The position numbers and the translations under genes are program-made. This document shows, piece after piece, positions 33,742 through 45,595 of a stretch of DNA of 64,000 bases. This DNA is from Anaeramoeba ignava. Its lineage: Eukaryota; Metamonada; Anaeramoebidae. Below the pieces are notes generated by a model. It saw nothing but the letters and a program-made list of their open reading frames with translations, had not been told where the DNA came from and ran no database searches. How positions within the stretch are numbered: position 1 is the stretch's first letter; every line of letters starts with the position of its first letter. The stretch lies in assembly GCA_028826165.1 (NCBI GenBank), contig JAPDFW010000061.1, forward strand, positions 372,001 to 436,000, in the 5' to 3' direction.

Positions 33742-36700
33742 ATGAATTTTAAATTATTTTTGCTTTCTTTTTTTGTAAGTTTATTATTTTTTTAATAAAA
33801 ATTTAAATAAAAATTTAAATTGATTTTCTTTTATAGATTTTTTTAATTTCTTTTAAAGCAATTAAGAGCGAAACTTATAGTAATTTTATTTAAACACCCC
33901 TTTTTTTTTTTCTTTTAAAATTAACACTTCAAATAAATAAAAATAAATAAAAATAATAAAAATAATAAAAATAATAAAAATAGTTTTTTGTCCTTCCAAT
34001 TTTACTTTTAATGCAATTACTTCTAATTCTGATATTTATTTACAAACTTGTTGTGAAGGTATTTCTTCTTATCCTTTTTTTTCTGAAAATTTAAATGATG
34101 TTGAAAATGTAAGTTTTCTGTTTATAAAATTTAATTTTAATTCAATTTTAATTTTAATTCAATTTTAATTTTAATTCAATTTTAATTCGATTTTAATTTT
34201 AATTCAATTTTCATTTTAATTCAATTTTCAGGTTACTTTTTATGGTCAATTACCTGATATTCTTGATGTTTTATGTTCTCAAACAAATATTTTATCACTT
34301 ACTTTTGAAAATGGATTGACTGTAAGATTTCAATTTTAAAATCAAAATCAAAATTGAAAATTAAAATCAAAATCAAAATCAAAATCAAAATTAAAATTAA
34401 AATCTAAATCTAAATTTAAAATTAAAATTGAAATTTAAAATTAAAATCAAAATTAAAATTAAAATTAAAATCAAAATCAAAATTAAAATTAAAATAATTA
34501 AAATTAAAATCAAAATTTAGATTCAAAATTCCAAAAATATTAAATTTAATGCAACTGGATTTATATTTGATTTATCTGATATGAAAACAACAATGATTTC
34601 ATCAGAAGTTTATTTTTATGGAACAACACGTTTCCTTCATCCAATCACATCCACAAAAGAAGAACTTCCAAAACTTTCAGAACCTTGTCCTGCATTCAAT
34701 TTATTAGATTCTTCTTTTGTTTATTTTGAGGATAGTAATTTTGTAAGTTTGGGAAATTGTATGACAATTCTTGAACCGTTATTACTACTGAATGATAGCA
34801 CAATGCAAATAGATTCAATTATTCATGGTTCAGATGAATTTATTTATATGAGAAATCCAACTTTAACAGGTGCACTTTCAACAATTAATTTACCATCAGG
34901 AAGTTGTCCTACAATGAATATCAAAATTGAAAATCCAAGAAATCTTTCACCTGAAAATAAAAATATTCTCAAAATTACATCAGAAGAAAATCTGAATAAT
35001 ATTGAAATAATTGGTGATGCAATTTATCTGGAAAATATACCAAGTGTTCAAAATATAATCATTAGTAATGGAATTCTAAAAGTTGATGGAGCTATCCCTA
35101 CTTATTATTTAAACACTTATGAAGAGGTTCAATTATTAGGAGATGCAAATTTTGATGTTACAATTTTAAATTTAAATGAAAATTGCGTGATAACTTCATA
35201 TGTTCAACTTTATATTCAAAAAATTATTGGTTCATTATCTTATCTAAATTTCAAAAATACAACACATGTTTCTAATATCACTGAAACTTCAAATTTGACA
35301 ATTTCAATTGCAAACACAGATTTTTATTTGACGAATACAGATCAAAATTATATCAAAAAGGTTCTTATGATAGATACATCTAATTTTTATTGTAATTCAT
35401 CTATGAGTATTGATAGTTTGATAACAACAGGCAACCAACCAGGATTTATTGGTAATGGTTTGGTATTTGTGATTAATCAAACTGATATAGCGAGTTCTTT
35501 ATATTTTAACCATACATATGTTTACATTAGAGAGATTGCTGGAGATTCGATTGATTCTATTTCTCTTGGAAATTCGGCTTTTATAAATTTTGATATAACA
35601 AAGAATATCACAATCCAAAATCTTACTTGTGATTATGGAGGTATACTTTCAAATGAATGGATTGTAATTTACAATATGATTTCTCAATCATACGCTTCTT
35701 TTGGTGGAAATTTTGAATTTGTCTCACTTCTAAATTTTTCATACATTGAGTTTTATGGTTTTGATGTGATAATCGATAGTGAATGTGAAATTTTTGCATC
35801 ATCAACAGAAGTTACATTTAATTCTCTGAATAGTAATTTATATTTAGAAATGCTTGAATTGGAAGTGGATAATCTTTATTTAGAAAACTCTTACATTTAT
35901 GGAACTGGTTCAAATTCTATTCAAGTATTTCAGGAAATGAGATCTGATAACAATAAGTTTTATGATATTGAACTGATTTTAGAAACCTCAAATTTCCATT
36001 TTGTTGAGTCTCTTTGGACAACATTTCAAGATTGTGATATTTTATTTAATGAACCAACCATATTAAATATAAGTCTAGAACTTACCAATACATCTATAAA
36101 AGCAACAGATATTACAATTCCTGTATTGAGAAATATGGATATTTATGATTGTTGGGATTGTTCAGAAATTGATTTATTAAATATTTCAGGAGGTTTAGCT
36201 ATACACAATTCTTCATTATCATTCCAGATGATCTCAAGTTCTAAAATTGAAGATTTGTGGATTGAGGATTCTTCTCTTTCATTATTTAACCCACAAAATT
36301 ATTATGAAGTGGAAGATTTTTTCATTAGCAATGCATCTGTATCAAATATGAACGTAATTGCTGATGAACTATATTTAGGAACAAATTTATATTTTGAAAA
36401 TTCAAGTATTTCAGTTTTATATGGAGATGATTTATATTTTGATTCAGAAATAACCCAAATTTTTGGAGATCATCTTTCCAATATTAATGTTCTTGGAGGA
36501 CAAATTTATGGTGATTATTTTTTGGAATTGAATGCAATGAATTTCACTTTTGATGGAGAAGATTTTGAACTTTTTCAGGGAGGTGGTATGGCTCTTTCTA
36601 ATAATTCTTATGTATATTTTACTGATAGTATCACAGAGCAAACTTCATTGGAATATTTCTATGTTAATAACTCAATTGTGGAAAGTGAAAATGAAATATA

Positions 36701-39700
36701 TATTGATGATCTTGAGATTATTGGTGATTCTGAATTTTTTGTTCTGGAATTAATCATTTATTACAATTTTGATTTTTATGATTACCAAATCCATAATTTA
36801 CATTTATATTTCTATCCAGGAGTTCAATTTGTTTTAGATTTTCCAACAACAATTTCCAATTCATCTTTTTGGATTGATGGAGGACAAATGGAAATTTTAT
36901 CTGAAGTTACATTTGAAAATTGTTCCATTATAAATGCAGGATTGTTCAAAATTTATTCCAATATATCCACAAATGGATTTTTTTATATTTTTAATCATGA
37001 TACAACACATTTTGGACTAATTCCAGAAAAAGAGCAAAGAAATGAAAATGGGAATGAAAATGTGGGAGATGGAGAATTACCAATTATTAAGTTAGAAGCA
37101 ACTATTTATAACGAAGATCGCATTGATTTAGGATATAATTTGATTTTAAATGGTACTTTTATTCAAGGCCAATTTGAATCATCGCTAAACTTTGAAATAG
37201 GATCTGGAATGGAGACTAATAATTTTCAATTTCTTGAAGGTACTATTTCAGGAAAGAATTGGGAAACAATAAAAGTGAATGAAAAATTTATTTGGGAAGA
37301 TGGACAAATTAACTCAATAAAACTTGAATATCCTTCTGGTGTTTTTACGAATGGAGTAATTTATATTTATGATTCTGAAATCATATGCAATGATACGACA
37401 GTTGTAAATTCAGAAATTCACATTGAAAATTCACAAATCACAACTTTTTCAACATTTCAACTCACATCTTCTTTATCATCAATTCAAGTAAGTTCTGGAA
37501 ACACTTCGATAATCAATTATGGATATTTTATTTCAAAAGCTGGATATCTTCAAGTAAATATGATAAATTATGGATATCTTCATTTAGATCGTTATAGTAT
37601 TTATTTAGAATCTGTTGAAAATTATGGTTCTATTTATATGAAAGGATCATTTCAGGTCAATGAGAATTTTGTTAATTATGGATATATCACAATATATCCA
37701 TCACCTCCTGTAATAACAGATTCAGATTCAAAATCAAATACAAATACAAATTTAAATTCAAATTCAAATTCAAATTCAAATTCAAATTCAAATTCAAATA
37801 CAAATTCAAAATTAAATTCAAATTCAAATTCAAATTCAAATTCAAATTCAAATTCAAAATCAAATTCAAAATTAAATTCAAAATCAAATTCAAAATCAAA
37901 TTCAATTTCAAATTTAAATTCAAATACAAATTCAATTTCAAATTCAAATTCAAATTCAAATTCAATTTCAGATTCAAATTCAAATTCACAAGGATTAAAA
38001 TCAATTTCAACTTCACATTTCCAAAATTTTGGGAATATCACAATTATCGAAAGCATTAATTTTTCTGGAGATTTTACATCATCATCAAACAGTTCTATTA
38101 TAACTGAAATTTATCAAGAAGGTCAAACACCATTGTATTTTAGTGGAGGATATATTTATTTATCTGGTTTAGTCGATGTTTCTTTCATGATTCCAGAATT
38201 TGAACCAGAATTAGAGCAAGCATTTGAAATTATTGGATTTGGAATGGCTTCAGGAAAAGATTATTCAACACTTCAATTTTATGATGCAACAGAAAAATTT
38301 GAGTAATATATTCATTTTCTTTCAATTTTAAATTATTAAATCAATTTTAAATTATTAAATCAATTTTAAATTATTAAATTAATTTTAAATTATTAAATCA
38401 ATTTTAAATTATTAAATCAAATTTAAATTATTAAATTAATTTTAAATTATTAAATCAATTTTAAATTATTAAATTAATTTTAAATTATTAAATTAATTTT
38501 AAATTATTAAATTAATTCTAAATTATTAAATTAATTTAAATTTATTAAATTAATTCTAAATTATTAAATTAATTTTAAATTATTAAATTAATTTTAAATT
38601 ATTAAATTAATTTTAAATTATTAAATTAATTTTAAATTATTAAATCAAATTTAAATTATTAAATCAATTTTAAATTATTAAATCAAATTTAAATTATTAA
38701 ATTAATTTTAAATTATTAAATTAATTTTAAATTATTAAATTAATTTTAAATTATTAAATCAATTTTAAATTATTAAATTAATTAGAGTAAATTTAGGAAC
38801 TGATACAGTTGAATTTGTTTTTATGGGATGTGAAACTGGATCTTATTCACCAGATTTATATTCAGAATGCCAACCATGTGAATATGGAAGATATGCTTCA
38901 TCAAGAGGATCTTTCTATTGTAGTTCATGTACAGCAGGACATTATGCAAATGAAACAGGATCATCAAATTGTTCATTATGTTCACCAGGAGCATTTTCAT
39001 CAGGACGAGGAACTATAAATTGTACATTGTGTTCACCAGGAACTTTTACATCAGATAATGGATCATATTCATGTTCGGAATGTTCTCAAGGATATTATTC
39101 TGATTATGAAGGAGCAACTGAATGCCAAAAATGTGGAAGAGGTCATCAAACAACATCTCCTTCTAGTTGTGATCCTTGTAAAAGTGGAACTTATAATAAT
39201 AAAGAAGCATCTACTTGTGTTCTTTGTTCTTCTGGAACATATTCTGGAGTTGGAGCAATTTCATGCACTCCATGTGAAAAGAATTATTATCAAGATCAAC
39301 TTGGTAATTTGATTTATTTTAATTTGAATTGAAATATTTTGATTTAATTTGATTTAATTTAATTTAATTTAATTTAATTTAATTTAATTTGATTTTATTG
39401 ATTTTAATTTGATTTGATTTAAATTCAAATATTTTGTTAGGTCAACCAAGTTGTAAAAATTGTCCTGCAAATACAATCACTTTTAGTCAAGCTTCAACTT
39501 TAATTCATGAATGTGTTTGTAAAGAAGGAATGTATGGAGAACCTGGTGGAAATTGTAAAGAATGCCCTGAAGGAGGTATTTGTGATGAAGCAGGAATTAC
39601 AGAACCAGAAGTAAAAGCAGGATATTGGGCTGATAACGATCTCAATTTCTATCATTGTGATCCTTTTGAAGCTTGCCCTGGAGGAACAAAAGAAAGTTGT

Positions 39701-41407
39701 AATTCAAATTTGGGATATGAAGGTGTGATGTGTTCAGAATGTTCTAAAGGATTTTATAGGATTTCTGGTAGATGTGAAAAATGTCCAGCAAATGCAAAAA
39801 CTAGATTGATAATTGCTTTCTTTTTAGTCATGTTATTTGCTATCATCTTATTAATTATCGTTAGAAGTCAAGCAAGATCTTATTTCGGAAGTTTAAGTAT
39901 TGCGTTTTCTTTCTTCCAAATCTTAGCAACAGTTCCCAAAATGAATATTAATTGGCCGCCAAGACTAAAGAACTTCATGAATAGTTTAACTTCTTTTAAT
40001 TTCAATGTTGATTTGGTTGCTCCTGAATGTAGTATCTCAGCTTCATTCACTGGCAAGTGGTTTGCAGTGATGCTGATTCCCTTTTTAGTTCTTGCAATGT
40101 TTGCGTTTCTTTTTCTTATTGTTCGACTTCATGCAGTTATTATAAGAAAATGCGGTTCAAAATTTGCTAATAAATTCCCAAGATTTTGTTCAAGACCAAC
40201 AAGGAAAACAACAAACAAATATCTTCTTCCCTTCTCATGGATTCGTTTCCAAATTAGCAAATTATTCACACATGGGAATTCATCAGCTAAAAAATTATAT
40301 TCCACTTTCATTAACGGATATGTTGCTTTTGCTTTTCTTATTTATTTGGTTTTATGCCAATGGGTATTCGATTTATTTTCTTGCACAAAACAAGCAGATG
40401 GGATTTACACATTAAATGCAGCACCAAGCTATCGATGTTATAACGATCCTTGGTGGAAAAAAATGGCAGTTGGAGGTGTTCTTTTTGGATTACTTTATGT
40501 TATTGGAATTCCAGCTTTTATTATCTTTATGCTTTTTTATCACAGCAAAAAATATAATGATGAAATGTTTTATTCAAGACTCAGTTTGTTATGCTCAAGA
40601 TTTAGAAAAGAATGGTTTTTCTGGGAATTGATTGTGATGGCAAGAAAAGCCTTGTTTGTTTTTGCTTTACTTTATTTCAATTTTGCTTCTGATTTGCAAA
40701 TTCGATTGTTGATTCTTATTCTTTTGATTGCCATTATTTTACAAGTTGCTTTTGAACCTTATGATACTCAAGGAAGAAATCGAGCGGAAATCATCTTGTT
40801 ATGTGTTCTTGAAATTGTGATGATTTCTAGTTTTGTTTTTATTTCAGATGAAAGTGATGATCAAAAAACTAAAGAAAGAATTGAAACTTTCATTTTGATT
40901 CTAATTTGGATGGCAATTATTGTTATATTCTTTGTTCTTTTCAATGAAATTGTTGAAAGAGTGAAATACAAAAAAGAAAAGAGAAAGATCAAAAAAAGAA
41001 ATCGAGAAAGAGATCTTCTTGAAGTTCTTAAAGAATCTGAATTTATTGTGTTTCTGGATCAAAAACCTTCATTTGATTTGATTGTTCAATGGATTGGAAC
41101 ATTAAGTAAAAAAGAATCATCCAAATTTGCAAATTTTATCAGTCAATTTGATGATTTAATTGAAAAAAATTCAATTCAATTTCCAGAACAAAACTATTTG
41201 GATAATTGGAGAGAATTAATTCAAAATGATTTGAAAGATTGGTATGAACAAAGAGCAACTATTAAAGAGAAATTGATGTTTTCAAGTCTTATTAATTCAC
41301 TTTTTATGTATCTTGTTGAAAAAGGAGATAATCCAATTAAAAGATGGAGATCAAATACTCAAAATATAATTCCACTTTCTCAAAACGAAAATGAAAAAGA
41401 AAATTAA
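33742..41407 (+). CDS. Giant multi-pass receptor-like protein: beta-helix ectodomain, GCC2/GCC3 Cys repeats, ~9 TM
   Basis: Seven exons (33742-33774, 33837-33879, 33984-34108, 34232-34321, 34521-38302, 38786-39303, 39441-41407) join in frame to about 2185 residues. The first three encode a signal peptide (FKLFLLSFFIFLISFKAI) split by introns. Residues ~100-1130 are irregular beta-strand repeats rich in N, S, I and Y (YLENSYIYGTG, SSISVLYGDDLYFDSE), like pectin-lyase-type right-handed helices. An (SN)n linker lies at ~1165-1255. From ~1370, eight or more Cys modules of GCC2/GCC3 (ephrin-receptor-like) type occur (CSLCSPGAFSSGRGTINCTL, CSECSQGYYSDYEGATECQK). About nine transmembrane helices lie at ~1650-2040, including the conserved WELIVMARKALFVFALLYF. 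A charged cytosolic tail follows. Many protists carry such adhesin/TRP-like surface proteins; ligand and channel activity are unknown. Confidence 0.85.
37722..37992 (+). repeat. Coding (TCAAAT)n tract encoding SNSN linker
   Basis: The hexamer (AATTCA)n encodes Ser-Asn repeats with K, L, I and T variants in the receptor-like protein. It lies between the beta-helix part and the last stretch before the Cys modules. The antisense reads EFEFEF, a shadow. Confidence 0.85.
38307..38785 (+). repeat. Intron array, TTTTAAATTATTAAATTAA units
   Basis: The intron 38303-38785 is a tandem array of a 19-bp unit (TTTTAAATTATTAAATCAA) with a C/T variant position and very little other change: about 24 copies, the most regular array in the window. 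Confidence 0.88.
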
Positions 41408-41624
41408 AATTAAAATTGAAAAAGAAAATTAAAATTAAAATCAAAATTAAAATCAAAATTAAAATTAAAATCAAAATCAAAATTAAAATTAAAATCAAAA
41501 TTAAAGTTAAAATTAAAATTAAAATCAAAATTAAAATTAAAATTAAAATTAAAATTAAAAATTAAAATTAAAATTAAAATTAAAATCAAAATTAAAATTA
41601 AAATTAAAATCCAAATCAAAAATC
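41408..41624. repeat. Spacer repeat (AAAATT)n/(AAAATC)n before the RCC1-BTB array
   Basis: Hexamer repeats link the receptor-like gene to the first paralogue. The same hexamers fill all spacers of the array. Confidence 0.75.
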
Positions 41625-41652
41625 ATTTTTTCATTTTTTTTTCTTTTCAAAA
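41625..41652 (+). promoter_or_regulatory. Conserved CATT(T)nCTTTTCAAAA module, RCC1-BTB copy 1
   Basis: TTTTTTCATT, a T run, then CTTTTCAAAA directly abuts the ATG. The block is kept in all seven family members although the hexamer spacer upstream varies freely in length, so it is under constraint or recently copied. Confidence 0.5.
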
Positions 41653-43488
41653 ATGAATGATTGTTTATTTTTTGGTTTAAATTATGATCCAAAACTTATC
41701 AAAAATGAATCATATTTAATAACAAAACCAATTCAATTTAAATTTGAAAATGAAAATGAAAATGAAAATGAAAATGAAAATGAAAATGAAAATGAAAAAC
41801 AAATTAAACAAATTTCATCAGGAAATTATTCAACAATTTTCCTTTTTAAAAATGGAAAAGCAATAGAATATTTAAATGAAAATTATTCAAATCAAAATAC
41901 TAAAAAAATCCAAATTGAAGAAAATATTCAAAAAGTAACTGTTGATTATGAAAATGAAGCTATTTTAACAAAAGAAGGAAATGTATTTGCCAAAGGAAAA
42001 GATATTAATCCAAATAATACAAATGAATTTATCAATATTTCATCATTAATTGAAGATAAAAATGATAGAATAATTCAAGATATTGTTTCAGGATCTGGTT
42101 CAATTTACTTATTAACTTCAAATCAAAATGCTTATGGAATTGGTTCAAATGAATATAGTCAACTTGGTTTTGATTCTAAAACACTTAAAAAAACAAAAAA
42201 ACCAATTTTAATGATGAAAAATGTTTCTAAAATATTTCCAGGAATTTCTTCATTTCATGTTTTTCTTTTAAATTCAAATCAAGAATTATTTGGATGTGGG
42301 TATAATAAATTTGGCCAACTTGGATTAGGAGAATCAAGAAAACAAGAAACAAAAATCCCTAAATTAACACAAATCCAAAATATTCCAAAAGGCAAAATAA
42401 TTGATATTCAATGTGGGAATGCTTATTCAATAATGTTGATTGAAAATGAAAATAAAAATCCAAAAAGAAAACTTTATTCATGTGGATATTCTAAATATAA
42501 TGGACTTGGAAAAGAAGATGAAGATACTTATGAATTTACTGAAATCAAATCATCTTTATTTGAAAATGATAATATTATTGATTTTTCTGTTGGAAGTAAT
42601 CATACTTTGATTTTAACTTCTAATTCAAAGATGATAGGATTTGGACATAATTATTGGGGTCAATTAGGAACTGGAAATACAAATAATCAATTAATTCCAA
42701 TTCAAATTGAATTTCCTAAATTAAAATTTAATGAAGATATTTCTAATTATCATATTTCTTGTGGATTTAGCAGATCATTTCTTTATTATTCTCCTCCTTC
42801 TTTTTCCAATCTTGAAGAAGATTTGATAAAATTATTTAGAAGAAAAGAATTTTGTAATATTTCATTTAAAACCAAAAATGGAGAAATAATTGAAGCTCAT
42901 AAATTAATATTGAAATATAGATTAAATCAAAATCAAAATCAAAATGAAATTGAAAAACTTCAAAAAATTATTTCAAATAAATCAATTAAAGAATCAAATC
43001 AAATATTTGAAATGATTTATTCAAACAATTCCAATATAAATCCAATATTATATTCTGAAATTAAAGAAATTATAAATTCCAATGAAAAAATTGAAGAAAC
43101 AATGAAAAGAATTTATTTAAATGAAAATGAAAATGAAAAAGATTTTATTATTGAAAGAAAAGAAAAACAATATAAATTTCCTAAATTAATATTAATAATG
43201 AGAAGTGAATTATATCGAGGAATGTTTTTATCTGTAACAGAAGATAAATCTAATAAAGTTACAGATTATAGTGAATTAAGTAATAAATCATTTCAAATAT
43301 TTGAATATTGGATTTATTCAAATCAAATTAAAGATGAAATTAAAATTACAAAAGAAATTATTGATGAATTTAAAATTGGAATTGATTATTTTCAATTAAA
43401 TCAAACAAATCCAAATTTATTTGATTTATTAATTAATAAATTTAATAATCAAAATCAAAATCAAAATCAAAATAAAAATCAAAATTAA
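41653..43488 (+). CDS. RCC1-repeat/double-BTB protein, array copy 1
   Basis: 611 residues, single exon. RCC1-type strands end near residues 170 (YGIGSNEYSQLGF), 222 (FGCGYNKFGQLGLG), 284 (YSCGYSKYNGLGK) and 338 (IGFGHNYWGQLGTG); earlier blades (CLFFGLNYD, VFAKGKD) are degenerate, so five to six blades rather than seven. BTB-like unit 1 begins at ~387 (LEEDLIKLFRRKEFCNISFK, AHKLILKYRL). Unit 2 begins at ~496 (DFIIERKEKQYKFPKLILIM, RSELYRGMFLSVTED, FEYWIYSNQ) and closes with GIDYFQLNQTNP. An (EN)8 tract lies at residues ~32-47. The C-terminus ends in QNQNQNQNKNQN, produced by the hexamer repeat. A CUL3-adaptor role is inferred from architecture only; no substrate is known. Confidence 0.9.
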   Translation: MNDCLFFGLNYDPKLIKNESYLITKPIQFKFENENENENENENENENEKQIKQISSGNYSTIFLFKNGKAIEYLNENYSNQNTKKIQIEENIQKVTVDYENEAILTKEGNVFAKGKDINPNNTNEFINISSLIEDKNDRIIQDIVSGSGSIYLLTSNQNAYGIGSNEYSQLGFDSKTLKKTKKPILMMKNVSKIFPGISSFHVFLLNSNQELFGCGYNKFGQLGLGESRKQETKIPKLTQIQNIPKGKIIDIQCGNAYSIMLIENENKNPKRKLYSCGYSKYNGLGKEDEDTYEFTEIKSSLFENDNIIDFSVGSNHTLILTSNSKMIGFGHNYWGQLGTGNTNNQLIPIQIEFPKLKFNEDISNYHISCGFSRSFLYYSPPSFSNLEEDLIKLFRRKEFCNISFKTKNGEIIEAHKLILKYRLNQNQNQNEIEKLQKIISNKSIKESNQIFEMIYSNNSNINPILYSEIKEIINSNEKIEETMKRIYLNENENEKDFIIERKEKQYKFPKLILIMRSELYRGMFLSVTEDKSNKVTDYSELSNKSFQIFEYWIYSNQIKDEIKITKEIIDEFKIGIDYFQLNQTNPNLFDLLINKFNNQNQNQNQNKNQN

Positions 43489-43566
43489 AATTAAAATCAA
43501 AATTAAAATTAAAATTAAAATTAAAATTAAAATTAAAATTAAAATTAAAAATTAAAATCAAAAATC

Positions 43567-43594
43567 ATTTTTTTCATTTTTTTTCTTTTCAAAA
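43567..43594 (+). promoter_or_regulatory. CATT(T)nCTTTTCAAAA module, copy 2
   Basis: Same block as copy 1, directly before the ATG. The spacer sequence AATCATTTTTTT preceding it is shared with copy 6. Confidence 0.5.
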
Positions 43595-45409
43595 ATGAAT
43601 GATTGTTTATTTTTTGGTAGAAATCAATTTCCAATTCTTTTAAAAAATGAACCATATAAAATAGCAAAACCAATTCAATTTAAATTTGAAAATGAAAATG
43701 AAAATGAAAATGAAAATGAAAATGAAAATGAAAATGAAAAACAAATTAAACAAATTTCATCAGGAAATTATTCAACAATTTTCCTTTTTAAAAATGGAAA
43801 AGCAATAGAATATTTAGGTGAAAATGATTCAAAACAAAATCCTGAAAAAATCCAAATTGAAGAAAATATTCAAAAAGTAACTGTTGGTTCTCAAAATGAA
43901 GCTATTTTAACAATAGAAGGAAATGTATTTGCAAAAGGAAAAAATATTAATTCAAATAATCCAAAAGAATTTATCAATATTTCATCATTAATTGAAGATA
44001 AAAATGATAGAATAATTAAAGATATTGTTTCAGGATCTGGTTCAATTTACTTATTAACTTCAAATCAAAATGTTTATGGAATTGGTTTAAATAAATATGG
44101 TCAACTTGGTTTTGATTCTGAAACACTTAATAAAACAAAAAAACCAATTTTAATGATGAAAAATGTTTCTAAAATATTTTCAGGAATTTCTTCATTTCAT
44201 GTTTTTCTTTTAAATTCAAATCAAGAATTATTTGGATGTGGGTATAATAAATATGGCCAAGTTGGATTAGTATATACAACAGAAGAAGAAAAAATCCCTA
44301 AATTAACACAAATACAAAATATTCCAAAAGGCAAAATAATTGATATTCAATGTGGGAATGCTTATTCAATAATGCTGATTGAAAATAAAAATGAAAATGA
44401 AAATCCAAAAAGAAAACTTTATTCATGTGGATATTCTAAATATAATGGACTTGGCAAAAATGAAAATACTTATGAATTTACTGAAATCAAATCATATTTA
44501 TTTGAAAATGATAATATTATTGATTTTTCTGTTGGAAGTAATCATACTTTGATTTTAACCTCTAATTCAAAGATGATAGGATTTGGACATAATTATTGGG
44601 GTCAATTAGGAACTGGAAATACAAATAATCAATCAATTCCAATTCAAATTGAATTTCCTAAATTAAGATTTAATGAAGATATTTCTAATTATCATATTTC
44701 TTGTGGATTTAGCAGATCATTTATTTATTATTCTCCTCTTTCTTTTTCCAATCTTGAAGAAGATTTGATAAAATTATTTAGAAGAAAAGAATTTTGTAAT
44801 ATTTCATTTAAAACCGAAAATGGAGAAATAATTGAAGCTCATAAATTAATATTGAAATATAGATTAAATCAAAATCAAAATCAAAATCAAAATGAAAAAC
44901 TTCAAGAAATTATTTCAAAAAAATCAACTAAAGAATCAAATCAAATATTTGAAATGATTTATTCAAACAGAATAATAAATCCAAAATTATATTCTGAAAT
45001 TAAAGAAATTATAAATTTAAATGAAAAAATTGAAGAAATAATGAAAAGAATTTATTTAAATGAAAATGGAAATGAAAATGAAAAAGATTTTATAATTGAA
45101 AGAAAAGAAAAACAATATAAATTTCCAAAATTAATATTAATAATGAGAAGTGAATTATATCGAGGAATGTTTTTATCTGTAACTGAAGATACTTCTAATA
45201 AAGTTACAGATTATAGTGAATTAAGTAATAAATCATTTCAAATATTTGAATATTGGATTTATTCAAATCAAATTAAAGATGAAATTCAAATTACACAAGA
45301 AATTATTCAAGAATTAGAAATTGGAATTGATTATTTTCAATTAAATCAAACAAATCCAAATTTATTTGATTTATTAATTAACAAATTTAATAATCAAAAT
45401 TATAATTAA
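43595..45409 (+). CDS. RCC1-repeat/double-BTB protein, array copy 2
   Basis: 604 residues. It differs from copy 1 in the N-terminus (RNQFPILLKNEPYKIAKPIQ), in having VYTTEEEKIPKL after the third blade instead of the GESRKQE loop, and in YSNRIINPKLYSEI between the BTB halves (two residues shorter). It has (EN)8 and a NENGNENEKDF variant before BTB unit 2. The frame is intact and ends NNQNYN. These private segments recur in copies 4 and 6, indicating block exchange. Spacer to copy 1 is 106 bp. Confidence 0.9.
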   Translation: MNDCLFFGRNQFPILLKNEPYKIAKPIQFKFENENENENENENENENEKQIKQISSGNYSTIFLFKNGKAIEYLGENDSKQNPEKIQIEENIQKVTVGSQNEAILTIEGNVFAKGKNINSNNPKEFINISSLIEDKNDRIIKDIVSGSGSIYLLTSNQNVYGIGLNKYGQLGFDSETLNKTKKPILMMKNVSKIFSGISSFHVFLLNSNQELFGCGYNKYGQVGLVYTTEEEKIPKLTQIQNIPKGKIIDIQCGNAYSIMLIENKNENENPKRKLYSCGYSKYNGLGKNENTYEFTEIKSYLFENDNIIDFSVGSNHTLILTSNSKMIGFGHNYWGQLGTGNTNNQSIPIQIEFPKLRFNEDISNYHISCGFSRSFIYYSPLSFSNLEEDLIKLFRRKEFCNISFKTENGEIIEAHKLILKYRLNQNQNQNQNEKLQEIISKKSTKESNQIFEMIYSNRIINPKLYSEIKEIINLNEKIEEIMKRIYLNENGNENEKDFIIERKEKQYKFPKLILIMRSELYRGMFLSVTEDTSNKVTDYSELSNKSFQIFEYWIYSNQIKDEIQITQEIIQELEIGIDYFQLNQTNPNLFDLLINKFNNQNYN

Positions 45410-45534
45410 AATTAATATTAAATTTAAAATCAAAATTAAAATTAAAATTAAAATTAAAATTAAAATTAAATTTAAAATTCAAATTAAAATTAAAATTAAA
45501 ATTAAATTTAAAATCAAAATTAAAATTTCAAAAT

Positions 45535-45595
45535 CATTTTTTTCATTTTTTTCTTTTCAAAAAAATTAAAAAATTAAAAAATTAAAATAAAGAAA
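45535..45595 (+). promoter_or_regulatory. CATT(T)nCTTTTC module, copy 3, displaced by an insertion
   Basis: TTTTTTCATTTTTTTCTTTTC is followed by about 35 bp of AAAATT-type repeat and AAAG before the ATG. In all other copies the block abuts the ATG, so this leader has gained sequence. Confidence 0.5.
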
